Source of the DNA: Aedes albopictus
Taxonomy: Eukaryota; Arthropoda; Insecta; Diptera; Culicidae
Length of the DNA stretch: 64,000 nt
NCBI RefSeq assembly: GCF_035046485.1
Contig: NC_085137.1
Location: 459,787,004 to 459,851,003 of the forward strand
Reading direction: 5' to 3'
The position numbers were made by a program, and so were the translations under genes. Below the pieces are notes generated by a model that was given only the letters and a program-made list of their open reading frames with translations, did no database searches and was not told the DNA's origin. Shown one piece after another: positions 12,401 to 19,859 of the stretch. Every line of letters starts with the position of its first letter. The first letter of the stretch is position 1.

Positions 12401-12936
12401 GGCCACCGCCCAAGTGGCGCGATTCCCTACAATGGTTCTAGACTCTGGGGAGAAATCATCCAAACCACTCATCCTAATGCACGTAAACAAAAATCACCAC
12501 ATACCTCTGCATGTTGCATGACTCCACAAACTTAGTAATACGTAATGCACGCCGTCACACAACACTTCCCAAAGCGAAGAGTTTACTCCCGACCAAAACC
12601 ATAACCCGCTTTCATCCACAGACGCTTCACAGCGTACAGTCGGTGGTGGAGCAATCGCCCGCCCTGATGCAGCTGCAACGTGACCTGGAGGAGACCAACT
12701 TCCAGGCGATATCGCTGGTATCGCTTCCGGCACACCTGATGGCCCCCTCGCATCATCCCCATCATCAGCAGAATGGGAACGTCACGTCAGCCATCACGTC
12801 GGCCAATGGAGACGGCATCGATCTGAACGCGAACCAGACGACCAATGGGAACAGTAGCAACAGCAGCAACAACGGTTCGGTAGCGGTAGCAGGACTGCAG
12901 CTCAACCAGCCGGATTTTATCGACTCGACGGCATGA
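185..12936 (+). CDS. Coiled-coil protein, quick-to-court-like (tentative); 7 exons in window, 5' end missing
   Basis: Seven exons join in frame: 185-470, 543-1086, 1156-1327, 10093-10311, 10381-10533, 10899-10994 and 12622-12936. They give 594 codons and a stop at 12934-12936, with a GT donor and AG acceptor at every junction. The protein has a Ser/Gln-rich N-terminal part, an acidic stretch with a C-x2-C motif (EYCNAQ) before a helical segment, a charged coiled coil in exon 3 (roughly residues 277-334), further helical segments in exons 4-5, a short exon 6 with a C-x4-H-C cluster, and an Asn/Ser/Gly-rich C-terminus. The order resembles the insect coiled-coil protein quick-to-court, but I matched it by memory of family layout, not by alignment. 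Exons 4 to 7 all begin in phase 0, so exons 4-6 could be skipped without a frame shift. The biochemical function is unknown. Upstream exons and the true start codon lie outside the window. Confidence 0.8.
543..1086 (+). CDS. Gene 1, exon 2
   Basis: The acceptor AG is at 541-542 and the donor GTGAGT at 1087. The split codon from exon 1 gives Glu and the join reads ESDSTEMLDSETEP, acidic and in frame. The exon is G+C-rich with strong third-position bias, unlike the introns. It holds Met/Ser-rich sequence, a C-x2-C pair (SICEYCNAQS) and a leucine-rich helical region near its end. The ATG at 560 would allow a shorter isoform if an upstream promoter were used; nothing here proves that. Confidence 0.85.
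1156..1327 (+). CDS. Gene 1, exon 3 (coiled coil)
   Basis: The intron before it is only 69 bp. The acceptor is TTTTTAG at 1150-1155 and the donor GTGAGT at 1328. It encodes a charged Glu/Lys/Leu-rich helix with heptad-like spacing, as expected for a coiled coil. It ends in phase 0 before the 8.8-kb intron. Confidence 0.85.
1390..2060 (+). repeat. Degenerate 12-bp satellite, forward orientation
   Basis: Units of about 12 bp related to CCAGGAATTCCT recur, for example TCCAGGGGTTTATCCAAG and TCCAAGGATTTT. Because 12 is divisible by three, frames stay open and give fake Pro/Gly/Ile or Ser/Arg/Asn peptides; the 1555-2103 frame is one of these. Confidence 0.85.
2203..2268. repeat. Compact hairpin, ~27-bp arms
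   Basis: The arm at 2205-2231 (GTGCCGAAAAGTACTACTTT...) pairs with 2238-2266 across a six-base spacer. Only one or two mismatches occur. The core AAAAGTACTACTTTT is itself nearly palindromic. Inside an intron this could fold in RNA; it may equally be the core of a very small foldback element. Confidence 0.7.
2451..3820 (+). mobile_element. 1.3-kb retroposed insertion with poly(A) and 31-bp target duplication
   Basis: The 31 bases at 2451-2481 recur exactly at 3790-3820 (both begin AGAATTTCTCTTGCAACA). The second copy directly follows a run of 16 A (3775-3790). The inserted segment 2482-3789 carries no long frame. This is the signature of target-primed reverse transcription: a 5'-truncated LINE 3' end or a processed transcript. 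The flanks on both sides are 12-bp satellite, so the insertion landed in the array. I do not recognise the inserted sequence. Confidence 0.75.
3821..4290 (+). repeat. Degenerate 12-bp satellite, forward orientation
   Basis: This continues the array interrupted by the poly(A) insertion, with units such as TTCCTCCAGAAATTTT and TTCTTCCAGAGATTCC. Confidence 0.8.
4373..5745. repeat. Inverted-repeat zone built on CCTAATTCTGCGCA
   Basis: CCTAATTCTGCGCA or a close variant occurs forward at 4381, 4398 and 4806. Its reverse complement TGCGCAGAATTAGG or a close variant occurs at 4772, 5492, 5513, 5545 and 5732. The arrangement suggests two adjacent TIR elements (about 4373-4790 and 4806-5560) with iterated ends. 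No transposase frame is visible, so they would be non-autonomous. Confidence 0.6.
5795..8830 (+). repeat. Intronic 12-bp satellite array, forward part
   Basis: About 3 kb of diverged CCAGGAATTCCT-type units, e.g. GGGATTCCTCCAGAGATTCC. Larger blocks recur at about 520-540 bp: GTCTACCATGA at 6331 and 6848 and GTCTATCATGA at 7385, and the matching TTTCATAGGGGA / TTTCATAAGGGA pair at 6869 and 7407. All ORFs here are products of the 12-bp period. Confidence 0.9.
8870..9400 (-). repeat. 12-bp satellite array, reversed part
   Basis: The same repeat now reads as its reverse complement, e.g. GAAATCCCAGGAACAACTC and GGAGGAATTACC. The switch lies at about 8830-8870. RNA from the gene across both parts could pair imperfectly. 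Confidence 0.75.
9795..9900 (+). repeat. Small satellite patch, forward
   Basis: A few units resume (TTCCTCCAGAAATAATACC, TTCTTCCCAGG) after ~400 bp of A/T-rich spacer with homopolymer runs. Confidence 0.65.
10093..10311 (+). CDS. Gene 1, exon 4
   Basis: The acceptor is TTCCAG at 10087-10092. The donor GTTTGT at 10312 departs from consensus. It encodes the end of the coiled coil, a Ser/Gly/Thr-rich linker, then a helical segment containing ALKLWNDADSIPEPDLIQQV. Phase 0 at both ends (73 codons) makes it a possible cassette exon. Confidence 0.85.
10381..10533 (+). CDS. Gene 1, exon 5
   Basis: The acceptor is TTCAG at 10376-10380 and the donor GTAAGT at 10534. The 51 codons start IPKLKARLREKEQQV and continue as an amphipathic helix. 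Phase 0 at both ends. Confidence 0.85.
10899..10994 (+). CDS. Gene 1, exon 6 (short)
   Basis: A 96-base exon between an AATAG acceptor at 10894-10898 and a GTTCTT donor at 10995. The frame begins LDFFLHDRTIHSKEKSPK and ends with a WDC...HCNK Cys/His cluster that could bind metal. It is phase 0 at both ends and joins in frame to exons 5 and 7. The weak donor and small size make it a likely regulated cassette. Frame and composition support it; homology was not checked. Confidence 0.7.
11098..11480 (-). mobile_element. LINE reverse-transcriptase relic (same family as 48.6-50.4 kb)
   Basis: On the minus strand the translation matches the 48.6-50.4 kb LINE over the segment with FRAIT, LSQ.IFR.LSPK and NGRSTTDQIF, followed toward 11480 by diverged upstream sequence. 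Stops and frameshifts break it. It lies in intron 6 of gene 1, antisense to it. Confidence 0.85.
11481..11939. other. No gene or recognised repeat
   Basis: AT-rich intronic sequence; no coding signal or clear inverted repeat seen. Confidence 0.5.
11940..12150 (-). mobile_element. LINE fragment, upstream of RT
   Basis: The plus-strand text with GTAACGTTCTAC, CCGGGTTCCTTGCTGCAG and CGATGGTGCTCTCG matches 53650-53785, where it lies beside the RT-proximal part of the 48.6-kb LINE family. Both copies are decayed. Confidence 0.7.
12211..12429. mobile_element. 219-bp foldback MITE with TA duplication
   Basis: Ends are inverted copies over ~75 bp. Both contain CGCGCCACTTGGGCGGTGG and the ACTCAGTCAA stretch. 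TA flanks each side (12211-12212 and 12428-12429). No coding capacity. It sits 192 bp before the acceptor of the last exon of gene 1. Confidence 0.85.
12622..12936 (+). CDS. Gene 1, last coding exon
   Basis: The acceptor is CCACAG at 12616-12621, phase 0. The exon begins TLHSVQSVVEQSPALMQLQ, a helical segment, and continues into a His/Asn/Ser/Gly-rich low-complexity tail. The stop TGA is at 12934. Antisense frames across it are shadows of its regular codon usage. Confidence 0.85.
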   Translation, partial: TLHSVQSVVEQSPALMQLQRDLEETNFQAISLVSLPAHLMAPSHHPHHQQNGNVTSAITSANGDGIDLNANQTTNGNSSNSSNNGSVAVAGLQLNQPDFIDSTA

Positions 12937-13088
12937 CGGTAAAACGGAGGTGATTAGGATCGGGGTGGACGAAACGAGAGAGTCATACTGTCGAAGATGA
13001 TTTTTTTTTCTTCTGGGTTTTGATTATTAGATAGTGAGATAGAATTGCGTATGTTTGTGCGTTTCAAAGTGAACGAGATATTGTGATC

Positions 13089-13094
13089 ATTAAA
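13089..13094 (+). promoter_or_regulatory. Possible proximal poly(A) signal ATTAAA
   Basis: ATTAAA lies 153 bases after the stop codon of gene 1. It would give a short 3' UTR lacking the downstream repeats. Confidence 0.35.
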
Positions 13095-13812
13095 GTTTAA
13101 ATACCCATAGATAACTATTCACAGTGGAAGGGTTTCTGACTTCGGTGTTGAAATTTCGGTAGAAAAATAACTTGGTAAAGCTTCACAGAGTTTCATCAAA
13201 GTAATATTCTCATGGACATCTGAACATGGAAGTCAGTAACAGTATTTCAATGTGTTAAATGAGATTCGAGATAGTTTCATTAGCCAAAACATAAGCGTGA
13301 TTAGGATCCGTACATGTTAAATAGGTAAAAAAAAATGCAGCCACAATAGGAAGAAACCTTACAAAATGTAGTATTTTCATGTTTTCCTGTTATACGATAG
13401 TGTCCAAAGTAGCGAAGATGTTTAAACTCAACAATTATACACCCTAGCTTTAGGTAGTGCGCGCACAGGTCGGCGCGATAGGATGATAGAATAAATTTTA
13501 TTAAAGGTTCCAATCAAGACATAGAACATCAAGAAAACTAGTTGCATTTTTCAGCGTTTCGCAATTGATGCAGACAAAGATGCAGTCCCAATGCGGCGTC
13601 AATTATTTGTGAGAATTTATTAGGCTAAGAGGCATGATGTCGACGCCCCTCTTCCGTTAGTGTCGCTGGAAAACAGACTTCCGGACGAGGATTGACTGAG
13701 AGGGCATTTTCTTGAAACCACAGTTGAAGTAATGTATGTTTTCCGTTTACCTTCTTTGACCTTCTTTGACGATCGATTGAACTATGGTTTGAGACCCGAG
13801 GAACCGTTTCAC

Positions 13813-14002
13813 TTGTGCTCATTCTACGAGTAGAGTGGCGTGACACAGCTCGACTCGTCTATCGAGGTGAGATATTTCGGCTAGAATGAAGTTACTCGTC
13901 ATATAAATCAAATGTAGAATCGCCTCATTCACGTCGTGATACCTCACCTCGATAGATGAATTGAGCTACGTCACGTCACTCCACTCGTAGAATGAGCACA
14001 AC
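13813..14002. mobile_element. 190-bp foldback element
   Basis: The ~65-bp ends are inverted copies with some mismatches: TTGTGCTCATTCTACGAG on the left, CTCGTAGAATGAGCACAA on the right, and both contain TCTATCGAGGTGAG or its complement. No clear target duplication. If the long 3' UTR is used, the transcript would carry a long hairpin. Confidence 0.75.
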
Positions 14003-14189
14003 TATATGAATAGCCCTACAAGGAAATTAAGGCTTCACAATTTCTTAACAATCTTATTTATCACACAATCTAATCTCTCTGGTTATGCACCAAACGGCAA
14101 TCCATGCATCATCGTGAATCTCGGCCAAACAACAATTTTCCCAAATTCTCCTACTGTCAACGTTTAATAGTAAATGCTGTGGACGTGTC

Positions 14190-14790
14190 CGACGTTTTAA
14201 CTGGCCAGTTGGGTCGGTTAACAATTGTTCAGAGTCTGAACTTCAGACGTGTCTTTCACGGACAAACGTAATATTTATCGGAGGAATGTAGCACTCTCAG
14301 TCCTTAATTCTCGCAACGTTTCGGCCATGGGATGTGGTCTTTTTCAAGGAAAAAATTGGTCTATCGATTCCATCGTAAATTGTCTGTTTTTGTTACTATC
14401 GTTTGGTAATGATCTGGGCTTTTTTTAGATGATTTTGTAGTAACTTTTTTCATCTCTTCCGTTCATCATATTTCCAGTCGTACGCCAAGAACAAGTGGGT
14501 AATATTTATCATTGTCCCATTAAGGAACCGTAAGTTATCGTAGAGAAGACCAGTGTTGCGGCATTCTTACCTTTATTGACTGGAGAGACACACTCTCTTA
14601 TCTCATCTGCATGAGCGGTTGGCTTCCTTTTTGAGAACAGAGTTGCGCTGACTGACTTCTCATCTTCTTTTTACTCACTAAGTCGCGATTTTGGAGTTCC
14701 TCCGCCTTTTTATCTTTCTTCTGAAGGAATCAGATGTCATCTGTGTGATATACCGTTTCTCTTAATGCGTAGCCTTTTGAAGGTATTGTT
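14190..14790 (-). mobile_element. LINE relic (family of 59.9-63.3 kb), interrupted
   Basis: The text aligns by eye with 61945-62310: AGACGTGTCTTTCACGG, ATCGTAGAGAAGAC and the later GGAGTTCCTCCGCC region recur in the same order. The relic is interrupted by 14280-14498. Antisense to gene 1. Confidence 0.7.
14268..14510. mobile_element. 219-bp insertion flanked by 12-bp duplication
   Basis: GTAATATTTATC occurs at 14268-14279 and 14499-14510, bracketing 219 bases absent from the related LINE copy at 62 kb. There is no TIR and no long poly(A), so this may be a SINE or truncated LINE end. I do not recognise it. Confidence 0.7.
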
Positions 14791-15960
14791 CCTTTGATCT
14801 TCTACGTTCCCACACACTCTTCATGAAAAGTTTAACCAATTTTCTCCAAAGTTTGGCCAAATTACTTCACTAACTCATAGGATTTTATCTCAAGCTTAAA
14901 TCTTTCAAATCAAACCTCCAACCAAAAGTTCAACAATTTACAATCGTCAAGAAATCCCATTAAATACCGTTTAGAATGTTTTCACGCAATCGAACCATTT
15001 CTCAGTTTAGGTTTGCCCATTCCAAAAACTGCACTTGCACTCTTATAGGACCTTTTCTCGTGGCATGAGAAAAGTATCTCTACTAAGGCAATGAAAATGC
15101 ATTTGCAGTTTTAGCAACTTACCACAAAGACAGCAAAATGCAGCTTTTCATTAACCAAAAAATTTTGTCAATCTAAATAAAGTACTAACGTACTGAATAA
15201 CGTTTTCCTAATAAAAAGCAATATAACTGTTTCTGGCTTTCACTTAGTTTGCACGAAAGACCAAACTTTACGAAGACTTGAAACTTTGGAACACCACCCA
15301 CCATCCATCCTACCACACGCTACCGCCAAGCATAACACACCGAAATTTCTACAGCTGTCTAGGAAATGTCCTCTAGACTCAATCTTCCGCCAGAAGCAGA
15401 AAACATATAGATAGCCGTTGATATTGAATTTGAGACACCTAGGTAGTTCTCCTAGGTTGGTAGATTTGATATGGTAATGAAGACGTCCATTTCAGGTCCA
15501 TCTTTTTTATTGAACCGTATTCAGCGTACTGACGATAGTTTTTCTTTCCCCTGAGATTTTGTGTACAGAAAGTAAGAATCTACCCTTCCATTCCTCTGTA
15601 TTTTTTTGTATGTTTTGTATTACTTTAAATGCAAATAATTTGTATACACCTGCTTAAGAGATATATGAGCATTAGCCTTTAAGTTGTAAGTGATAACAAC
15701 AAACAAGTAAGTTTAACTTCATCCGACAGAAGTGCAAAATTTACCGTATTAGATTGAAGAGAAAAAAAAAACACTGCAAGTCGTATGCCATTAAAGAAGT
15801 TCGATAAAGAAAAAACTACTCCTAGATCTACTGAATTGTCCAACTACTTAGCCGTAAGAACCTGTAGGTATGAATAACTTATTTAGAAATATGTTTGAGA
15901 GAAAGAGAGGAAGAACGAGTCGGAATGTGTGCGTGTGACTGTGAATATTTCTATGGATTA

Positions 15961-15966
15961 AATAAA
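15961..15966 (+). promoter_or_regulatory. Possible distal poly(A) signal AATAAA
   Basis: AATAAA is followed 13-40 bases later by GTGGCTCGTCCTTTTTT, a plausible downstream U/GU element. It would give a ~3-kb 3' UTR for gene 1. Confidence 0.4.
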
Positions 15967-15989
15967 TCTTCTGAATAATATGTGGCTCG

Positions 15990-16680
15990 TCCTTTTTTCA
16001 ATATCACATTTTGCCCTCGAGAATATTTTCGCGATCAAATGTGAGGTTAAGTACCGAACAATGTTCATCTTTGGAAGCAAAATGGTATATTTTTAATCAA
16101 TACATTCTATGAAAGTTACCAGAATTTGCTGAGGCTGGGAATCAAACTCATGACCCGGCTAAAGTAGCACGAATTATTTCCATATGTATTTAAGTTAATC
16201 ATTTTATGGTTTTATCGGTCATTTTCTTCTCAGAGTGTAAGGGAAATAGAGTTCAAAGTAGTATTGAAATGATAGATATGATAGTATTGGCTAGGTTGCG
16301 AACAAGTTTGAAAATTTATATATATATGATCTATAATATCAGAGGCTTTTCAGCTGTTCTAGAATCACAGAGCTAATTTTTTGTATACACGATAACGAAT
16401 AGGAGCACAAAATATGTTAATATCAGAGATGAAGTTTAATATCGCATAAATATCGTAAAAATGATGATTTTCTCATACCAAGAAAAGTGAAAGAATAATA
16501 AAAATGAAATGGAGAAAAGTGCGTAGGTAAATTTTTCTATATTGGTAAACATTTTAAGAGCGTTCATAGGGGGTATTGAAACTTTTGTTTATATATCAAG
16601 AGCTGGTTACTCAGTGAGTAACTTGGTGTTACCTAGATGACACCACTGCGAAGCAGTTCAAGTTACATACGACCGGGTTT
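15990..16680. other. Intergenic, nothing recognised
   Basis: AT-rich sequence between the converging ends of gene 1 and the F-box gene. No ORF, TIR or tandem repeat seen. Confidence 0.5.
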
Positions 16681-16688
16681 CAGCTAAT

Positions 16689-16698
16689 TTTATTTATT
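16689..16698 (-). promoter_or_regulatory. Poly(A) signal of F-box gene
   Basis: On the minus strand two overlapping AATAAA hexamers (AATAAATAAA) lie about 75 bases after the stop codon of the F-box gene. Confidence 0.6.
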
Positions 16699-16772
16699 AA
16701 ACACTAGGCTCATCGAAATACTTAAGAAAAATCGACTTACTTGTCTTGTTAGTTGTAAACAATCATCTAATT

Positions 16773-18296
16773 TCATAAACCCCATTCGCTGCTCGGGTTG
16801 TCACAATGCACCGCACAGTTCACCAGTAGTGATTTAAAAGCTTCAATCCCCTCAGATGTTACTTGTCTTTTCGGTCCCAGCTGAAGGTATCGCAGGTTTG
16901 GGTACTGCCTCGCCAACTCAAGCAAATCGTCGTTGGACAACTGCTCGGGATAGTGCATCACAAATCGTTTAAGATGTACGTTCGGTGGTATCTCTATTAT
17001 CCGTGTGCGAATGAACATAAAAGTAAGTTCTTCCAGGTGCTCTAGGTGCTGCAAAACACGAAGACTGTTGATGCGCCGTATAAGCCAAGAGTCCCTGTCA
17101 GAAATTTTCAAACGTTGAAGTCCGCGGAAGTTTTGGCAGATGTGTCTTAGTCCCTTCTCGGTGTACCATTCGTCTCGCAGTGCTACATCTATGGCGATTA
17201 CGTTCGGTAGCAGGTGTCGTAGTCGTTCAATCGAACTCTCTTCACAATCGGAAAGCTCCAGACTAAGAGTTTTCACGCTAACCATTGGGCTGCATTCCAA
17301 GCTGATATCTGGAACATCATGGACTTCTCCGAGGCGTAATGTCTAAAAAAAAGTTATAAGGAAGTCACAAAGATAAATAAAAAATCATGCGATTGTTTAA
17401 ATTACCTTCAAGTATTTTAGGCGCCCCAACAAATGAAATGGAATCGGATGGAAGCGGGGACAATTAAATTCGAGTAATTCGATTGAGGGGCACTCACTCG
17501 TTATCAAATCCAGCGCTATCTCTTGCATGGAGGAATCGAGTCTCACTTCCTTCAAAAGCTTAAATCCAGCGAAGAATGTTCGTAGAGCCCGAATGTTTTC
17601 CGTTTCGCACAGTCTTCCGCCAATATTTAGCACTTCGGCTTTTGGAAACTGCAGCTGTCCCAAAGGAATGAAATAACCCGTGGAATGCAAATCCACGTTC
17701 TTAAGCTGTGGAGCCAGTCGTCGCATAACAGGCAGGATATTTCTTGCTTCCGCTGGTGCTGATAATCTGATGCCGAGCTGGGTCACGTTGGGAGCATCTA
17801 GACTTTCGATCTGCAATTCTTTAAGCGAATCCAACGGAGGTGACGTGTCATCCATGTTACACCCAACTGTCAGCTGCTGCAGATTCGACAAACGGCTCAA
17901 TACCGTACTCAACTGCTTCGTGTCCAAATGTCCCAGATAGTGGAAACTCTCCACATCTGCAGCGAAGAGTTCCAAAATCATCATCAAAATTTTGAAACAG
18001 AAGTTGCTGCGGTAAATAACAGCGAATACATTTACATAGCGGCGTTTACTTCTGCGCAGGAATGGTACTTGATATAGCATTGGATCTGGATACTCTAATT
18101 GGATTTCGAGCACCACTTTGCGCAAGAATCGACGACTGAACGCCAAATTTTCCCACTTTGTACATACGAGCGAAGCCGATTTTCGATCCGACAACGGAAG
18201 AAATGAGAAAATGTGCTCCAGCACTTCATCCGGAAGGCCTTGGATTGGGAAAACTTCACTGTCCATCGCGGAATTGTACAAGGGTGGTGAATACAC
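16773..18296 (-). CDS. F-box/LRR-repeat protein
   Basis: Two exons, 18296-17406 and 17342-16773, are split by a 63-bp intron with a GTAAT donor and TTTTTTTAG acceptor. They join in phase 0 to 486 residues. Residues about 18-60 form an F-box (LPDEVLEHIFSFLP, then ASLVCTKWENLA), the motif that binds Skp1 in SCF ubiquitin ligases. The rest has irregular leucine-rich repeats with L-x-x-L-x-L spacing (LPNVIAIDVALRDEWY, YPNLRYLQLG), likely the substrate-binding part. The inferred role is substrate adaptor for ubiquitination; the substrate is unknown. Met1 or Met11 (MDSEVF) could be the start; the latter places the F-box at the usual distance from the N-terminus. Confident in family, not in orthology. 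Confidence 0.9.
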
Positions 18297-18399
18297 CTAG
18301 TGAAACTGCTGGCACTTCCTTTTCTGACTTGTTCGAATTTTAGCTTCCTCTATCCAGGGTCTTGATCAATAGCACTGTACAAACCGCCTCAGTAGAGTA

Positions 18400-18790
18400 C
18401 AAGAATACTAATGTTCACTCTCTTCGAAATGTGCTTACAGCTATGCTACCTTCTATGTAGTTTGGCGACTCGCGACTACTTTTAACCGGATTGAAAGATA
18501 CGCGCGAGATTCAGACCTGTTTCCAAATTTTCCATCATGTTGGGTAGTACGGAGATTGCAAGAAATTTCTTGGCCTATCTCGATGCGTGGAAAATTCATG
18601 CAAGGAATCGCTCAAGAAATAAAAAAGCGTCGCTTTATTCCGGATCCTAGTACGGAGCCGAAACGAAACGTCAAATCAAATGGGGCTTGCTGTGTTAAAT
18701 TTCTTGACCGTTCCAGTCACGGAAAAATAATGCACTGAACGAAAATTACTTGAGCGATTCCGTTTGAGGTGCATACCTCCCAACAGGGCG
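18400..18790. other. Upstream of F-box gene, nothing recognised
   Basis: Intergenic sequence; a minus-strand promoter is expected near 18300-18450 but no clear TATA or initiator is visible. Confidence 0.4.
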
Positions 18791-18797
18791 CTTTGAT

Positions 18798-19060
18798 AAT
18801 TCAGGCCGAACATTTCAATAGGTCCTATCTGCATTTGAGAGGCTCTCTTTATTCACTTTCTCTTTCAATTATTGCAATGTAATGGTACACTTTTCAACTA
18901 CTTTTGCATTACAAATCAAAAGACAATTGATTTGACCATCGTTTTATGCAAGGAGATAATCATAATTCAAATGAACAGCTGAGATATTAACGAAAGAGAG
19001 GAAAACCAAAGAGAGCCTCTCTTCTGCAGATAGGACCTTTAGACATGTTTGGCCTGAATT
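18798..19060. mobile_element. 263-bp TIR element (MITE)
   Basis: AATTCAGGCC at the left pairs with GGCCTGAATT at the right. The inverted match continues inward with gaps (TAGGTCCTATCTGC...GAGAGGCTCTCTTT) for about 60 bp. Target duplication not resolved: TTTGA occurs near both ends but is one base off on the left. Confidence 0.75.
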
Positions 19061-19316
19061 TTTGAAAAAGGGTCGCCACATGGCCGGGTGATGTGATGGC
19101 TGCTGCGACTGCACGTGGTATTGAATTTCGACCATCACCTAAGGCCTTGGAAAATAGTCGCCATAATTGTGTTTTTCATTCAACGCATAGATTTTTTTTA
19201 ATTCGAGCCGACTCAAAAATAATCAATAATTCAAGAGTTCCAGAAAAAAATATTTAAAAAAAACTATTCTCTAGACTATTCTAATAATTGAGGCTTTTAT
19301 CAACAACCTTCAACAA

Positions 19317-19621
19317 CTAGCTGTCCCGGCAAACTTTGTCTTGCCAAGCTGTGGTGGTTTGACAACTGTTGAGGTCATAACGTCACCGCACTCTAGATTG
19401 GTTTCATTTCAATCGTGTTGATTTCCTTCCCAGCTCTCAAAAATCAGTACTTTATCAATTTTCTTACTTTTTTAGTTGATTTTCGTAACTTTTTTTTGCA
19501 TATAAACACAGCGACCAAGAATACGAATCTAACCGTGCAAGAGTGATCCTGATCGGTTCAGCCGTTCGTGAGTTTTGTTGCCTCAAAGGGACTTCAAACT
19601 CATTTATATATATATAGAAGA
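19317..19621 (-). mobile_element. Short non-autonomous Helitron
   Basis: Read on the minus strand it starts TCTTCTATATATATATAA and ends with a hairpin-like GGCAAGACAAAGTTTGCC, seven more bases and CTAG. It is preceded by A and followed by T. 5'-TC, a 3' hairpin before CTRR and A|T insertion are the known Helitron hallmarks. At 305 bp it has no Rep/helicase. It carries a GATCGGTTCAGCCGTTC tract that I recall from insect copies. Confidence 0.7.
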
Positions 19622-19859
19622 TTATCAAAGTGTTTCTCCAAGAGATCTATTCCAATATTATCATAGAAATTAATCAAATAACAAGCTTGTTTGATTGGTT
19701 AAATTGTGTGATGTTTATTCATGGAATACAAAAACAGCGTGCCATGTTTCCGGTAGGGAAAAAGAAGGACTTTGTAGAATTATATGCTGCTATAGAGTGC
19801 AGTTATGTGCTACTGCCGCACGAATTTTCACTTGTATTCAATTCAAACAAACGTCATGC

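Larger units (their letters stand above)
12937..15985 (+). other. Probable 3' UTR / downstream region of gene 1
   Basis: No coding signal follows the stop. Potential poly(A) signals occur at 13089 (ATTAAA) and 15961 (AATAAA, followed by a T/G-rich stretch). Between them lie a foldback element (13813-14002) and a LINE relic (14190-14790). Whether the transcript extends through these is unknown; 14800-15960 shows nothing I recognise. Confidence 0.5.
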
